A DNA stretch of 64,000 nucleotides from the NCBI RefSeq assembly GCF_022427145.1, contig NZ_JAKSXN010000012.1:1-64000 (forward strand). The letters run 5' to 3'. Below are positions 1 to 8,660 of the stretch, in pieces. The translations under genes were made by a program, and so were the position numbers. Position 1 is the stretch's first letter, and each line of letters starts with the position of its first letter. Source of the stretch: Paenibacillus timonensis. GTDB taxonomy: Bacteria; Bacillota; Bacilli; Paenibacillales; Paenibacillaceae. Below the pieces are notes generated by a model. That model was not told the origin of the DNA and searched no databases. It worked only from the letters and a program-made list of their open reading frames with translations.

Positions 1-110
1 CCAAGGTGTTTGACTTGCTCATTTAAAACAAACTGACGAGATTTAAAATCTCAGTTTATTACTCACTCGTTGTTCAGTTTTCAAAGATCAACTTCGTTAT
101 CGCCTTATCG
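1..110 (-). other. Leader of an rRNA operon; 16S rRNA gene begins at about the left edge
   Basis: Read on the minus strand, this stretch has the layout of a Bacillota 16S leader. It contains a boxA-like block, CTTTGAAAACTGAACA (within 71-90), of the kind found ahead of 16S rRNA in Bacillus. It ends in GCAAGTCAAACACCTTGG at position 1, the sequence that normally directly precedes AGAGTTTGATC of mature 16S rRNA. A hairpin with arms GAGATTT and AAATCTC (within about 35-57) could belong to the processing stem. No rRNA gene body lies inside the window. A contig edge at an rRNA operon often reflects collapsed repeats in assembly, but here that is inference. Confidence 0.8.
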
Positions 111-124
111 GCTACAACTCTTAT

Positions 125-153
125 ATCATATCAGGTAATTCGCTCGAAAGCAA
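125..153 (-). promoter_or_regulatory. rRNA operon promoter P2
   Basis: On the minus strand: -35 TTGCTT (148-153), an exact 17-nt spacer, -10 TATGAT (125-130). It is the downstream member of a tandem pair firing into the 16S leader. Two stacked sigma-A promoters are typical of Bacillota rRNA operons. Confidence 0.7.
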
Positions 154-219
154 GAACTTTTTTTTAGCATCAAGTTCGATCTTTTTCGCAAATGCCTCAT
201 CGCCATGAGCGACTTTTAT

Positions 220-248
220 AATATACCAGACCTCGACAGCAAACACAA
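220..248 (-). promoter_or_regulatory. rRNA operon promoter P1
   Basis: On the minus strand: -35 TTGTGT (243-248), 17-nt spacer, -10 TATATT (220-225). It lies 95 bp upstream of P2 in the same orientation. The -35 is weaker than consensus. The surrounding 240-300 is AT-rich, as expected for an UP-like region. Confidence 0.6.
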
Positions 249-303
249 ATACAATACTTGGAAACGGCCTTATGGTTCGAGAATCTACTATATATAAATA
301 TAA

Positions 304-342
304 TAAAAAAGAAGCCCGCAGTCCCCAAAGGGACTACAGGCT
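304..342 (-). terminator. Intrinsic terminator of the purine permease gene
   Basis: On the minus strand a 12-bp stem (one mismatch) closes on a TTTG loop and is followed by TTCTTTTTT. It sits about 20 nt after the permease stop codon and separates that gene from the rRNA promoters, which read in the same direction. Confidence 0.85.
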
Positions 343-363
343 TGAGAGGCCTTTGTTGAATAC

Positions 364-1764
364 TTATCCTTGGCTGCCAAGGAAAATGTAACGAAGAATA
401 ATGAGGACGAACAATACCCACATCAACCAGTGGATGCTGTATTTCTTTTTGCCAAGCAGATTGGCGGCGCAAGCCAGCACCACATAAAACACGATGCCGA
501 ACGAAATCCCGTTCGCAATATTATAAGTAAAGGGCATCATCGTTACGGTCAAGAAAGCTGGAATTGCGACGACCATATCGGAAAAGTCGATTTCCTTGAT
601 CGATTGAACCATCAGAACGCCAACGATAATCAAGGCCGCCGCCGTGGCGGAACCTGGAATCAAAGCCGCGATCGGAGCCAGGAACAACGCTGCCAAGAAG
701 CAAAGCCCCGTCGTAACGGCGGTAAGGCCAGTACGTCCGCCTTCAGCTACCCCCGCTGCGCTCTCGACGTAAGCCGTCGTTGTTGAAGTCCCCAGCAAAG
801 CACCGCCGGTAACGGCTGCCGCGTCAACCAGCATGGCTTTGCCGACGCGTTTTTTGCCTTCTTCCGGATTTTTCATGATTCCTGCACGGGAAGCCGTGCC
901 TACCAAAGTACCGAAGGTATCAAACAATTCCACGAAAGTAAATGTCGCAATGGCGGAAATAATACCGGTATGCAGAATGCCGTCCCAGTCAAACCGCGCA
1001 AAGTTGATTTGCGTGAAGTCCGGAACCCAAGGCGTTTGCGGATCGGACAAGGTACCGAAATCCACCACGCCCATCAGCAAAGCGACGACTGTAGTTCCCA
1101 GGATCCCCAGCAAAATCGCGCCGCGAACCTGCAGCACCATCAGAATCCCGATCAGCAATAAGCCGATCAAAGCGAGCTGTACATCGGTATTTTCCAAACT
1201 GCCCAAATGAATGACCGTTTCGAAGGAAAGTACATCCGTAAACGTGTGAGCCGCAATATCGCTGCCGGCTTCTACGCCGATCGTCATCAGACCGCTGTTT
1301 TTCAGACCGATAATCGTGATGAACAAACCGATCCCGACCGTGATCGCATGTTTCAGCGAATCCGGAACGGCGTCAAGCAGCATTTGACGAACCTTAGTTA
1401 GGGTCAACAGGATAAAGATCAAACCGGAAATGAATACGGCGGTCAAGCCCATTTCCCAAGTAAACGGATGATCCGTTGTGGCCGACGAAAGAATAACGGA
1501 AGCAAAATATGCATTAAGACCCATGCCCGGCGCAAGCGCTACGGGAAAGTTAATGAAAAGGCCCATGGCGATCGTGAAAATCCCGGCGGAAAGCGCCGTC
1601 GCCAAGAATACGGAATACCAGCCCATGTCGATCTGACCAAAAGCCGTCAGCGTATTAGGGTTGACCGTAAGGATGTAAGCCATCGCCATAAACGTGGTCA
1701 GGCCCGCCATAATTTCCGTACGTACCGTCGAACCGTTCTGTTTCAGTTTAAAAAACCGATCCAT
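364..1764 (-). CDS. NCS2 family guanine/hypoxanthine permease (PbuG/PbuO-like)
   Basis: A 466-residue polytopic membrane protein of the nucleobase:cation symporter-2 type (AzgA-like branch), predicted to import guanine and/or hypoxanthine by proton symport. The N-terminus (MDRFFKLKQNGSTVRTEIMA) leads directly into membrane segments, as in Bacillus PbuG. The stretches GLTTFMAMAYILTVNP and FVELFDTFGTLVG are family signatures. Length is normal. The upstream leader carries a guanine-class riboswitch, which supports guanine or hypoxanthine as substrate. The gene is monocistronic: its own promoter, riboswitch and leader terminator lie in 1857-2167 and a terminator follows it. Which purine is preferred cannot be read from sequence. 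Confidence 0.93.
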   Translation of the reverse strand: MDRFFKLKQNGSTVRTEIMAGLTTFMAMAYILTVNPNTLTAFGQIDMGWYSVFLATALSAGIFTIAMGLFINFPVALAPGMGLNAYFASVILSSATTDHPFTWEMGLTAVFISGLIFILLTLTKVRQMLLDAVPDSLKHAITVGIGLFITIIGLKNSGLMTIGVEAGSDIAAHTFTDVLSFETVIHLGSLENTDVQLALIGLLLIGILMVLQVRGAILLGILGTTVVALLMGVVDFGTLSDPQTPWVPDFTQINFARFDWDGILHTGIISAIATFTFVELFDTFGTLVGTASRAGIMKNPEEGKKRVGKAMLVDAAAVTGGALLGTSTTTAYVESAAGVAEGGRTGLTAVTTGLCFLAALFLAPIAALIPGSATAAALIIVGVLMVQSIKEIDFSDMVVAIPAFLTVTMMPFTYNIANGISFGIVFYVVLACAANLLGKKKYSIHWLMWVLFVLIILRYIFLGSQG

Positions 1765-1856
1765 GATAAAATTACTCCCCCTTAGAATTGTGACAATCTA
1801 GGTTCAAAAAGCCGGCGTTACAGCACCACTTTGTTGAATTCCCTTCGGAAAACGAC

Positions 1857-1883
1857 AAAAAGCCCGAGGCGACATCCCTCGGG
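1857..1883 (-). terminator. Leader terminator upstream of the purine permease
   Basis: On the minus strand CCCGAGG (1877-1883), a 7-nt loop, CCTCGGG (1863-1869), then TTTTT (1857-1861). It lies between the riboswitch aptamer and the permease start, so it is the likely control point where ligand binding stops transcription. It is about 125 nt from the aptamer, further than in classical purine riboswitches. Confidence 0.75.
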
Positions 1884-2006
1884 TTACCGTACATCCAGAA
1901 GAAACGCAATCGTACTGAAGAGCCCTAAGGCTTCAGGGAAGCAAGTCGGCCTATCATCCGGGCGCCCCCGAACGTTTGACTTCCATGCTTCAGAAATACG
2001 TTCCTT

Positions 2007-2078
2007 CTTTTCGTAGCCAGATCATTTACGGTGACCTCGTAGAGACTTCCGGGCCCATTCCCGGAATTATACGAAAAG
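2007..2078 (-). promoter_or_regulatory. Guanine-class purine riboswitch aptamer
   Basis: On the minus strand the element shows a 9-bp perfect P1 helix (CTTTTCGTA with TACGAAAAG), the TATAATT entry to the junction, P2 with its loop, the conserved GTCTCTAC segment, and the ACCGTAAAT loop of P3. The 3' junction reads GGCTACG. The C before TACG is the position that pairs with guanine (adenine switches have U), so this is guanine/hypoxanthine class. It precedes the NCS2 permease, a standard target, and guanine would repress import. Confidence 0.93.
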
Positions 2079-2138
2079 AACTATGTGGTTTTGTCGATAT
2101 CCTGACAAGCCTTGTGACGAAGGCTTATTACATGATTT

Positions 2139-2167
2139 ATTCTAGGCGGACGACCCTAAATTGTCAA
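2139..2167 (-). promoter_or_regulatory. Promoter of the riboswitch-controlled permease
   Basis: On the minus strand: -35 TTGACA (2162-2167, perfect), 17-nt spacer, -10 TAGAAT (2139-2144). Transcription would begin about 55 nt before the aptamer. No competing gene lies between. Confidence 0.75.
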
Positions 2168-2285
2168 CAGAAAAAACGAATATTCGATAAAGATCGAGCT
2201 TATATTGTTCGCCATTTGAATAAATCGTGAAAAGTCTGCTAATCATTTACTTTCTCGGGCAGCATCGCCATTTCTCTCTTCAAAA

Positions 2286-2325
2286 TAAAAAAAGACTGCT
2301 TGTCTCTCAAAAGAACAAGCAGTCT
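2286..2325 (-). terminator. Intrinsic terminator of guaA
   Basis: On the minus strand AGACTGCTTGT and ACAAGCAGTCT form an 11-bp stem followed by a long T-run, beginning 12 nt after the guaA stop codon. The permease leader therefore starts a separate transcript. Confidence 0.9.
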
Positions 2326-2337
2326 TGATCAAAAAAC

Positions 2338-3876
2338 CTATTCCCACTCAATCGTCGCCGGCGGCTTCGACGTAATGTCGTATACCACGCGGTTGACGTT
2401 GTCGACTTCGTTGACAATGCGCACGGAGATTTTCTCCAGCACGTCCCACGGGATACGCGCCCAGTCGGCGGTCATGCCGTCGATGGACGTTACGGCGCGG
2501 ATACCTACCGTGTAGGAGTAAGTACGGGCATCGCCCATGACCCCTACGCTGCGCATGTTCGGCAGCGCCGTAAAGTACTGCCAGATCTCGCGATCGAGAC
2601 CCGCTTTGGCGATTTCATCGCGCAGGATGTAATCGGAATCCCGAACGATCTGCAATTTTTCTTCGGTCACTTCGCCCAAAACGCGAATGGCGAGTCCCGG
2701 TCCCGGGAATGGTTGTCTCCACACGATTTCCCGAGGCAGTCCCAATTCTTCGCCGACCTTGCGCACCTCATCCTTGAACAGCGTATTCAGCGGCTCGATC
2801 AGTTTGAACTTCATATCTTCCGGCAACCCGCCCACATTGTGGTGGGATTTGATCGTTTGGGCCGTCGCGGTGCCGCTCTCGACGATGTCCGTATATAACG
2901 TCCCTTGAGCCAAGAATTTGAAGTCATCGAATTTGGCCGACTCTTCGTCGAACACGTAAATAAATTCGTTGCCGATGATTTTCCGCTTCCGTTCCGGATC
3001 ATCCACGCCGGCCAACTTGGAGAGGAAACGCTCGCGCGCATCGATCTTGACGACCTTCATGTCGAACTTGCCGACGAAGGTCTCCATCACGCTTTCCGCT
3101 TCCCCCTTGCGCAGCAGACCATGGTCGATGAACATGCAGGTCAGCTGGTCGCCGATGGCTTTATGAATCAGCATGGCGACGACCGAGGAGTCAACGCCGC
3201 CGCTCAAAGCGCACAGTACCTTGCCGTCGCCGACCTTGTCGCGAATATCGCGCACGGCGTCCTCGATAAACGTCTCCATGCTCCAGTTGCCTTCGCATCC
3301 GCAGATCTCATAAAGGAAGTTCCGAATCATTTCGTTGCCGTGCACGGAATGCCGCACTTCCGGATGGAATTGCACGCCGTACATGTTGCGGTTCGTGTTC
3401 GCGAACCCGGCGATCGGCGCATGCTCCGTGGATGCGTCGACCACGAAACCGTCCGGAAGCTGGGTCACATGGTCCCCGTGGCTCATCCAAACCGTCTGCT
3501 TCGCATCCAGTCCGCGAGTCAATGCCGAATGTTCGGCAAAATCAACATCCGCTTTGCCGTATTCGCGTTTCTCCGCGCGTTCCACTTTGCCGCCAAGTTG
3601 ATGAGCCATCAGTTGCATACCGTAACAGATGCCGAAGATCGGCACGCCGAGATCGTACACGGCCGGGTCGATATGCGGCGCATCTTCCGCGTAAACGCTG
3701 GACGGTCCGCCGGAAAACACGATGCCTTTCGGCGCGATTTCCCGCAGGCGTTCCACCGGCGTATTAAACGGCAGCAGTTCGCTGTACACGCCCAAGTCGC
3801 GGATCCTTCTTGCAATTAACTGATTGTATTGTCCTCCGAAATCAAGGACCACAATCATTTCATTTGGCTTATTCAT
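2338..3876 (-). CDS. guaA: GMP synthase (glutamine-hydrolysing)
   Basis: A 512-residue enzyme converting XMP to GMP with ATP and glutamine-derived ammonia. The N-terminal class I glutamine amidotransferase domain has its nucleophile at Cys84 ([16 protein letters not shown]) and the HPE motif ([11 protein letters not shown]). The ATP-pyrophosphatase domain shows the P-loop LSGGVDSSV near residue 225. The C-terminal dimerisation domain ends in KPPATIEWE, the usual GuaA terminus. The start is set by GAGGGAGG 7 nt upstream of ATG. A promoter sits directly upstream and a terminator directly downstream, so it is monocistronic. The adjacent guanine permease makes this a small purine locus. Confidence 0.98.
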   Translation of the reverse strand: MNKPNEMIVVLDFGGQYNQLIARRIRDLGVYSELLPFNTPVERLREIAPKGIVFSGGPSSVYAEDAPHIDPAVYDLGVPIFGICYGMQLMAHQLGGKVERAEKREYGKADVDFAEHSALTRGLDAKQTVWMSHGDHVTQLPDGFVVDASTEHAPIAGFANTNRNMYGVQFHPEVRHSVHGNEMIRNFLYEICGCEGNWSMETFIEDAVRDIRDKVGDGKVLCALSGGVDSSVVAMLIHKAIGDQLTCMFIDHGLLRKGEAESVMETFVGKFDMKVVKIDARERFLSKLAGVDDPERKRKIIGNEFIYVFDEESAKFDDFKFLAQGTLYTDIVESGTATAQTIKSHHNVGGLPEDMKFKLIEPLNTLFKDEVRKVGEELGLPREIVWRQPFPGPGLAIRVLGEVTEEKLQIVRDSDYILRDEIAKAGLDREIWQYFTALPNMRSVGVMGDARTYSYTVGIRAVTSIDGMTADWARIPWDVLEKISVRIVNEVDNVNRVVYDITSKPPATIEWE

Positions 3877-3905
3877 GACCGAGCCTCCCTCAAATTATGA
3901 CACCT

Positions 3906-3935
3906 ATTATACGAAACGACAAAAGAGGTCGTCAA
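3906..3935 (-). promoter_or_regulatory. guaA promoter
   Basis: On the minus strand: -35 TTGACG (3930-3935), 18-nt spacer, -10 TATAAT (3906-3911). It lies in the 77-bp gap between the transglutaminase stop and the guaA start. No terminator is seen in that gap, so read-through from the upstream operon into guaA is possible. Confidence 0.7.
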
Positions 3936-3953
3936 GGAAGCCGGACGTCAAAA

Positions 3954-6359
3954 TCAGCGGCGACGAAAGGCCAACTTCCGGCATTGTTCTAGGAACTTCA
4001 CGCTTTCCTTTCGCTCCGGCCGCAATCCCCCGTAGTAGATCCTCTCCCAGGTCCGCACGAACTGCTCGGCGGACTCCGCTTGCGCCTGATTTCCGATAAA
4101 GGCGGTCTGGATATATTCTCGCGCGGTCATGGCCGCAGGTTTGGGTCCGTAGACCAAAGCCAGCTCGCGCCACACCCGATCCGCCGAAGCCAGCAGTTCG
4201 CGTCGGCCGGGAAAGGCGCTTCGCAGAGGCAGTCGCCCGAACGCAAGCGGCAACAAGTGTCCGCGCAACCTCACTTCCCTTGCCAACAGCAAAACGAAAC
4301 CGGCACCCAGAGCCAGCACCGTCCAATCGAATAGGCGAAGTTGCGGATTCAATCCGGCGAATTGTTTTGCAGCCAGCTCGGTCAGCTGCGGCTGCAGGAG
4401 CTTGGCCACCTCGGTAGCTTTGGCCAACAGCGGAAAGGCCGCTTCAGCATCTGCGCCACCCAACCCGTGATCCGCTAAAGTGCTGACGCTTAAAGCCATG
4501 GATGCACCGAACCCCGGCGTCGGATCAAAAGCAACCCAACCGGTCTCGGGAAAATACACCTCCACCCATGAATGCGCATCGGCATAGGATACGGTATACC
4601 GATGCAACTCAGCGGAACCGGTGCCACCAGCGACGGCGGAAGCGGGTACAACTTCGCTGCCCGCTTCGGCAGCAGCCGTTGCGGCGGATGGCGCAGGATC
4701 GCCTGGCGCGAAACCCTTGACCCATCGGGCCGGGATCCCGCCGCTGCGAAGCAGGATGACCATCGCCGTCGAGAAATGGTCGCAATAGCCGATGCGGTCG
4801 ACGAACAGAAAGCGGTCGACGAAATCGGCGCCGTCCGGCGGCTGGCGGGAATCCAGGCTATAAGCGTAGCGATGCTTCAAATAGCTCTCGACGGCTGCAG
4901 CCGCATCGTAGCGGCTGTTTTCTCCGGCGACAAGCTGTTCGCCCAGCTTCCGCACCCGTTCCGGCAGAGCTTCCGGCAGCTGCAGAAAGCGGTTCTGGAC
5001 CTCCACAGGGTCTGGCCCCTCCTCTTGACGCAGCTCGGCTGCGGACGCCGTCGGCATCGTCGACGTCAGCTCATAGCCGTAAATCTGCTCCGAAGGGGCA
5101 GCATAGTCGACGATAAATGCATCGGCCCAGGCGTCAAACCGAGGATCCACCTGTACCGGCTGGTTCCGGTCACCGGCGATGATCCGTTCCGTCTGAACCG
5201 GAAGCCCGCCCGACAGCAGGGCCACCCGACCCGTCATCGGCGACTCGAACGTCACCGTTTGCCGGATCAGCTCCCGGCCGGCGTCGACGCCAGCGACGGC
5301 AGCGGCGGCTTCGCCCGCGGCCGCTTCGCCCTCGAAGCCGCCGGATCGCTCCGCCTCGGCGATCGAGGGTGCGCCCTCCCCGGCCGGCTGAATCCAGCCC
5401 CGGCCGGTATAGACGCTTTTGCTTTCGCCGCGCCAGTACGTATTGTACGGCGACAACGCCGTAAAATACGGGTCATGGCGAAGGCGCAACGGCGCGCCCA
5501 GTTTGGAGTCGTCCCGGCCGTAGCCGGATACGCTGATCGCCGGGGCACCGCTCGGCTGGCCCATTAGCTCGGCTCCGGTCCAAGCCGACAAGCTGCGGGC
5601 GACCTGCTCCCAGGAAATCGCCCGCACCGGCTGCAGCGGCAGCAAGGAGCTGAGCAGCGCCGCGCCGGCCACGCAGACGAGCACGACGCTCCCGCCGGCC
5701 ACGCCCCCGGTTCCCCGGCTCGGCCCGGACTCGCCGCGATGGAACGCCGCCGCTTGCAGCGCCAGGCCCAGCGCTGCCGAGCGGATAACGCCTAAATACA
5801 GCTCCAAGCCGACGGCGGCTTCCAGCACCAGCAAGTAGATCACCGTGGCCGACAGGAACAGCAGGATACTCTGGCGCGACAGCGCCAGCATCTGTACGGA
5901 AACGACCAGCAGCGTCCAGCCGATCAAGAGCAGCAGTGCCCTAGTCTCCATGCTGATCGCGTAGAGCCTTCCCGAATCCAGGAACTCCCCCAGGTCGGCG
6001 GCGATCGTTTGCGCGTAACTGCCAAACCAGGCTACCCCTTCTTCCCGCCCGAAGAGATAAAGCATAGCGCCGGCAATCAGCAGCGGCGGCAGCGGCGCAA
6101 ACAGGCCGGACGGCAGTCGCAGGCAGCCGAACAGCAGCAAAGCCCCGGTGAGGATGAAAAACAGCGGAATCAACTCCGTTTGCCTGTCTGGCATCATCGC
6201 ATGCAAAGGATACAACCATTCTCCAAACAATCCGAACAGCAGCAGCGTGATCACGATCCGCAGGCCGGCCGAAGGCGCCGGATGCCCACCTCGCCGCGAG
6301 GGCGCCTCCGCAGCCAATCGGCCTCCGGCCGTGAGCTCCACATGTTTAAGCGCTGGCAT
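3954..6359 (-). CDS. Transglutaminase-like membrane protein (DUF3488/DUF4129 type)
   Basis: An 801-residue membrane protein. About six hydrophobic segments occupy the first ~200 residues. A large extracellular part follows with a transglutaminase-like core: nucleophile Cys near residue 525 (RIGYCDHFSTAMVI), then His and Asp in AHSWVEVYFPETGW and VAFDPTPGF. A further transmembrane segment precedes a cytoplasmic DUF4129-like tail (AREYIQTAF...VRTWERIYYGG). The three catalytic residues are present, so it may be active; its substrate is unknown. The start overlaps the end of the DUF58 gene by 14 bp, showing translational coupling in the MoxR-DUF58-transglutaminase order common in bacteria. An Ala/Gly/Glu-rich linker lies around residues 330-360. 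Confidence 0.9.
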   Translation of the reverse strand: MPALKHVELTAGGRLAAEAPSRRGGHPAPSAGLRIVITLLLFGLFGEWLYPLHAMMPDRQTELIPLFFILTGALLLFGCLRLPSGLFAPLPPLLIAGAMLYLFGREEGVAWFGSYAQTIAADLGEFLDSGRLYAISMETRALLLLIGWTLLVVSVQMLALSRQSILLFLSATVIYLLVLEAAVGLELYLGVIRSAALGLALQAAAFHRGESGPSRGTGGVAGGSVVLVCVAGAALLSSLLPLQPVRAISWEQVARSLSAWTGAELMGQPSGAPAISVSGYGRDDSKLGAPLRLRHDPYFTALSPYNTYWRGESKSVYTGRGWIQPAGEGAPSIAEAERSGGFEGEAAAGEAAAAVAGVDAGRELIRQTVTFESPMTGRVALLSGGLPVQTERIIAGDRNQPVQVDPRFDAWADAFIVDYAAPSEQIYGYELTSTMPTASAAELRQEEGPDPVEVQNRFLQLPEALPERVRKLGEQLVAGENSRYDAAAAVESYLKHRYAYSLDSRQPPDGADFVDRFLFVDRIGYCDHFSTAMVILLRSGGIPARWVKGFAPGDPAPSAATAAAEAGSEVVPASAVAGGTGSAELHRYTVSYADAHSWVEVYFPETGWVAFDPTPGFGASMALSVSTLADHGLGGADAEAAFPLLAKATEVAKLLQPQLTELAAKQFAGLNPQLRLFDWTVLALGAGFVLLLAREVRLRGHLLPLAFGRLPLRSAFPGRRELLASADRVWRELALVYGPKPAAMTAREYIQTAFIGNQAQAESAEQFVRTWERIYYGGLRPERKESVKFLEQCRKLAFRRR

Positions 6360-7578
6360 GCCCGCTCGCCCCCTTCCGCCGGGACTTTGTCCGATATAGC
6401 GTTAGATCCGCTACCGTAACGCCCCGTTCCCGCAGCCGTGCCGCCAGTTGGATCGGTTGCCCCGATCCGCCGAGCCCGCCGGCGCACCAAACCTCCGCGG
6501 CCACCCCAAGCTCGGCCAAATGCAGCAGGTCCCCCGCCAATTCAGGCGTAAGCGTGCCCGTGATGACCGTGAGGCTTTGCCCTTGGGAGAGCACTTCAGA
6601 CCAATCCCGGCGAAGCAATTCTCCTGCGGACAAGCCGTTTCCCAAACGGAGGCCGGCGAGTTGCTCCAAGCCGCCCATCATGCCTTCGCGGCCGGTGACC
6701 CGGCAGGCTCCGGCCATCGCTCCATGGCTAAACCTGAGCTCGCCGGCATCGGAATTTCCCGCCTCGCGCGCGAGCCACGTGGCGGCAGCCGAAACCGCCA
6801 ACTCGAAGCCGACAGGAGAAGCATAATCCCCTTGCTGCGCGCTCAGCAGCAAATACCGCGGCATTACGCCCTGCTCTTCGGGAATGCGGGAGAGCAGCTC
6901 GCCTTTTTTCGCGGAGTATTTCCAATGAATTCGCCGCAGCGGATCTCCCGGAGCATAGGGTCTCAAGCGGCCGGGAGCCGGGGAAGACATCACGAGTTGG
7001 GGCTGCCAAGCCCCGCCGCCCTCTTGCTCGCCCCGTTCCTCCGCTTCCGGCGGATCTGCCGCCAGGGGCAAGGGATGAATCACCATCACCTCGGCTGCAG
7101 CAGCCTTGCGGCTGCGTTTGAACCAGCCAAACGGATCGCCCCAGGTCAGCCGGACGGACGTGTCTTTATAGACGCCCCGAGGCAAGCCCTGAATGGTATA
7201 CGTCACCCGGTAATCGCGGCGAAATCCGCTGAAAAACAAACTACCGCCCCGGACTCCCGGGCGGTTCGTTCCTAGTCCTGCAGCGGTCCATGCCAACTCG
7301 TCCTCGACCTGCAGCCAAACCGGCGGCAGGCCGCCTTCGCAGCGGACCGTCAGCGTGACGGCGACCGGCTCCCCGGCAACCGGGAACGCCGGCTGCCAAG
7401 CGCGCTCGACTTTAAAGCGCTTCGGACCAAGAACTTGCACCAAAGCGCCCTGCAGCATAATCCATCCGGCCAGCAGCAGCAAAAACAAAGCCGACGCTCC
7501 GCCGCGCCAAGCGTACCAGCCTCCTAAAGCTCCGGCAAACGCAATCGCTACCGGCCAGGCCCATTCCGCGCGCTTCAT
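6346..7578 (-). CDS. DUF58 domain-containing membrane protein
   Basis: A 410-residue protein with two hydrophobic segments in the first ~45 residues, a beta-rich extracellular-like middle part and the DUF58 signature RIHWKYSAKKGELLSR near residue 215. DUF58 proteins are usually encoded next to MoxR ATPases and are thought to act as their membrane-bound, von Willebrand-like partners. It overlaps the MoxR gene by 4 bp (ATGA) and the transglutaminase gene by 14 bp, so the three are probably co-translated. No specific substrate can be deduced. Confidence 0.9.
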   Translation of the reverse strand: MKRAEWAWPVAIAFAGALGGWYAWRGGASALFLLLLAGWIMLQGALVQVLGPKRFKVERAWQPAFPVAGEPVAVTLTVRCEGGLPPVWLQVEDELAWTAAGLGTNRPGVRGGSLFFSGFRRDYRVTYTIQGLPRGVYKDTSVRLTWGDPFGWFKRSRKAAAAEVMVIHPLPLAADPPEAEERGEQEGGGAWQPQLVMSSPAPGRLRPYAPGDPLRRIHWKYSAKKGELLSRIPEEQGVMPRYLLLSAQQGDYASPVGFELAVSAAATWLAREAGNSDAGELRFSHGAMAGACRVTGREGMMGGLEQLAGLRLGNGLSAGELLRRDWSEVLSQGQSLTVITGTLTPELAGDLLHLAELGVAAEVWCAGGLGGSGQPIQLAARLRERGVTVADLTLYRTKSRRKGASGHASA

Positions 7579-8543
7579 GGCGAAACCCCCGTTGTCCGCG
7601 CGAAAATCGGCACATTCACTTTGGCCAGCACATCGGCCAACGCCTGTTCTCCCCCGATTCCGGCGAGCTTGGCTTCCGTCCGCAGCACGATCCGGTGCGT
7701 CAGCACGGCGGGCGCAACCGCCTTTACATCGTCCGGCGTAACGAAGGAGCGCCCCTTAAAATACGCCATCGCCTGCGCTGCGCCCATCCAGGCAAGCGTT
7801 GCGCGCGGACTTAAGCCCAGCGCGATTTGCGGATGGCGCCGGGATACGTCCGCCGCGCCAACCATGTAGCGCTTGATCACGTCGTCCACCAATACGCCGC
7901 GTACCAGCCGCTGCATGACGGCCATTTCCTCCGGCAGCAGCACCGGCTTCAGCTCAGCGGGATTCGGCGGATCCTGCATCCGGCCAAGCATATCGACCTC
8001 CTGCTCCGGCTTCGGATAACCCAACGTCAGCCGCATCAAAAACCGGTCCAACTGCGCCTCCGGCAGGCGGTAAGTCCCTTCGTATTCCAGCGGGTTTTGC
8101 GTGGCTAGCAACAAAAACGGCTTCGGCAACGCCCTCGTCACTCCGTCGATCGTCACTTTCCGTTCTTCCATCGCTTCCAGCAACGCCGACTGGGTTCGCG
8201 GCGCCGCCCGGTTGATCTCATCGGCCAGCACCACATTCGCAAACACCGGGCCAGGCCGAAATTCGAACTGTCCGCTTTGCGCATGGTACACCGTTACGCC
8301 GGTCACATCGGACGGCAGCAGGTCCGACGTGAACTGGATGCGCCCAAACGACCCGCCGATGCAGGCCGCCAGCGTGCGAACCAGCATCGTTTTACCCACT
8401 CCGGGCACATCCTCGAGCAAAATATGACCGCCGCTCAGCATCGCCACCACCGCGAGCTCGATCTCCGCTTTTTTCCCTACGATCACCCGATCCACCTTAT
8501 GGACGAGCCGCTCCAGCAGCGCCTGCGCTTGATCGTGATTCAT
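7575..8543 (-). CDS. MoxR family AAA+ ATPase
   Basis: A 322-residue cytoplasmic AAA+ ATPase of the MoxR family, whose members act as chaperone-like activators of complexes made by co-encoded proteins. Walker A is LEDVPGVGKT (residues 43-52). Walker B is VVLADEINRA, followed by sensor 1 (LLLATQNPLEYEGTYRLPEA) and an arginine-rich C-terminal lid. Length is typical. It is the first gene of a three-gene operon with overlapping DUF58 and transglutaminase genes. The start at ATG follows a GGAGGGGAAG-type ribosome site. Confidence 0.95.
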   Translation of the reverse strand: MNHDQAQALLERLVHKVDRVIVGKKAEIELAVVAMLSGGHILLEDVPGVGKTMLVRTLAACIGGSFGRIQFTSDLLPSDVTGVTVYHAQSGQFEFRPGPVFANVVLADEINRAAPRTQSALLEAMEERKVTIDGVTRALPKPFLLLATQNPLEYEGTYRLPEAQLDRFLMRLTLGYPKPEQEVDMLGRMQDPPNPAELKPVLLPEEMAVMQRLVRGVLVDDVIKRYMVGAADVSRRHPQIALGLSPRATLAWMGAAQAMAYFKGRSFVTPDDVKAVAPAVLTHRIVLRTEAKLAGIGGEQALADVLAKVNVPIFARTTGVSP

Positions 8544-8660
8544 CGTGACTTCCCCTCCATTTCTAAACCATGGCCGTAATCTATCAACCAGTTTCCCCAG
8601 AAACTAGCCGAAATAGACATGGAAGAAAGAGAGAATACGCCCCGCTCACGACATCTCTTG

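Noticed and set aside
270-290. GGTTCGAGAATC resembling a tRNA T-arm
   Set aside because: No acceptor, D or anticodon stems can be placed around it.
2905-3819. 304-residue frame on the plus strand opposite guaA
   Set aside because: Lies wholly antisense to a certain gene, His-rich and without a ribosome site: a shadow frame.
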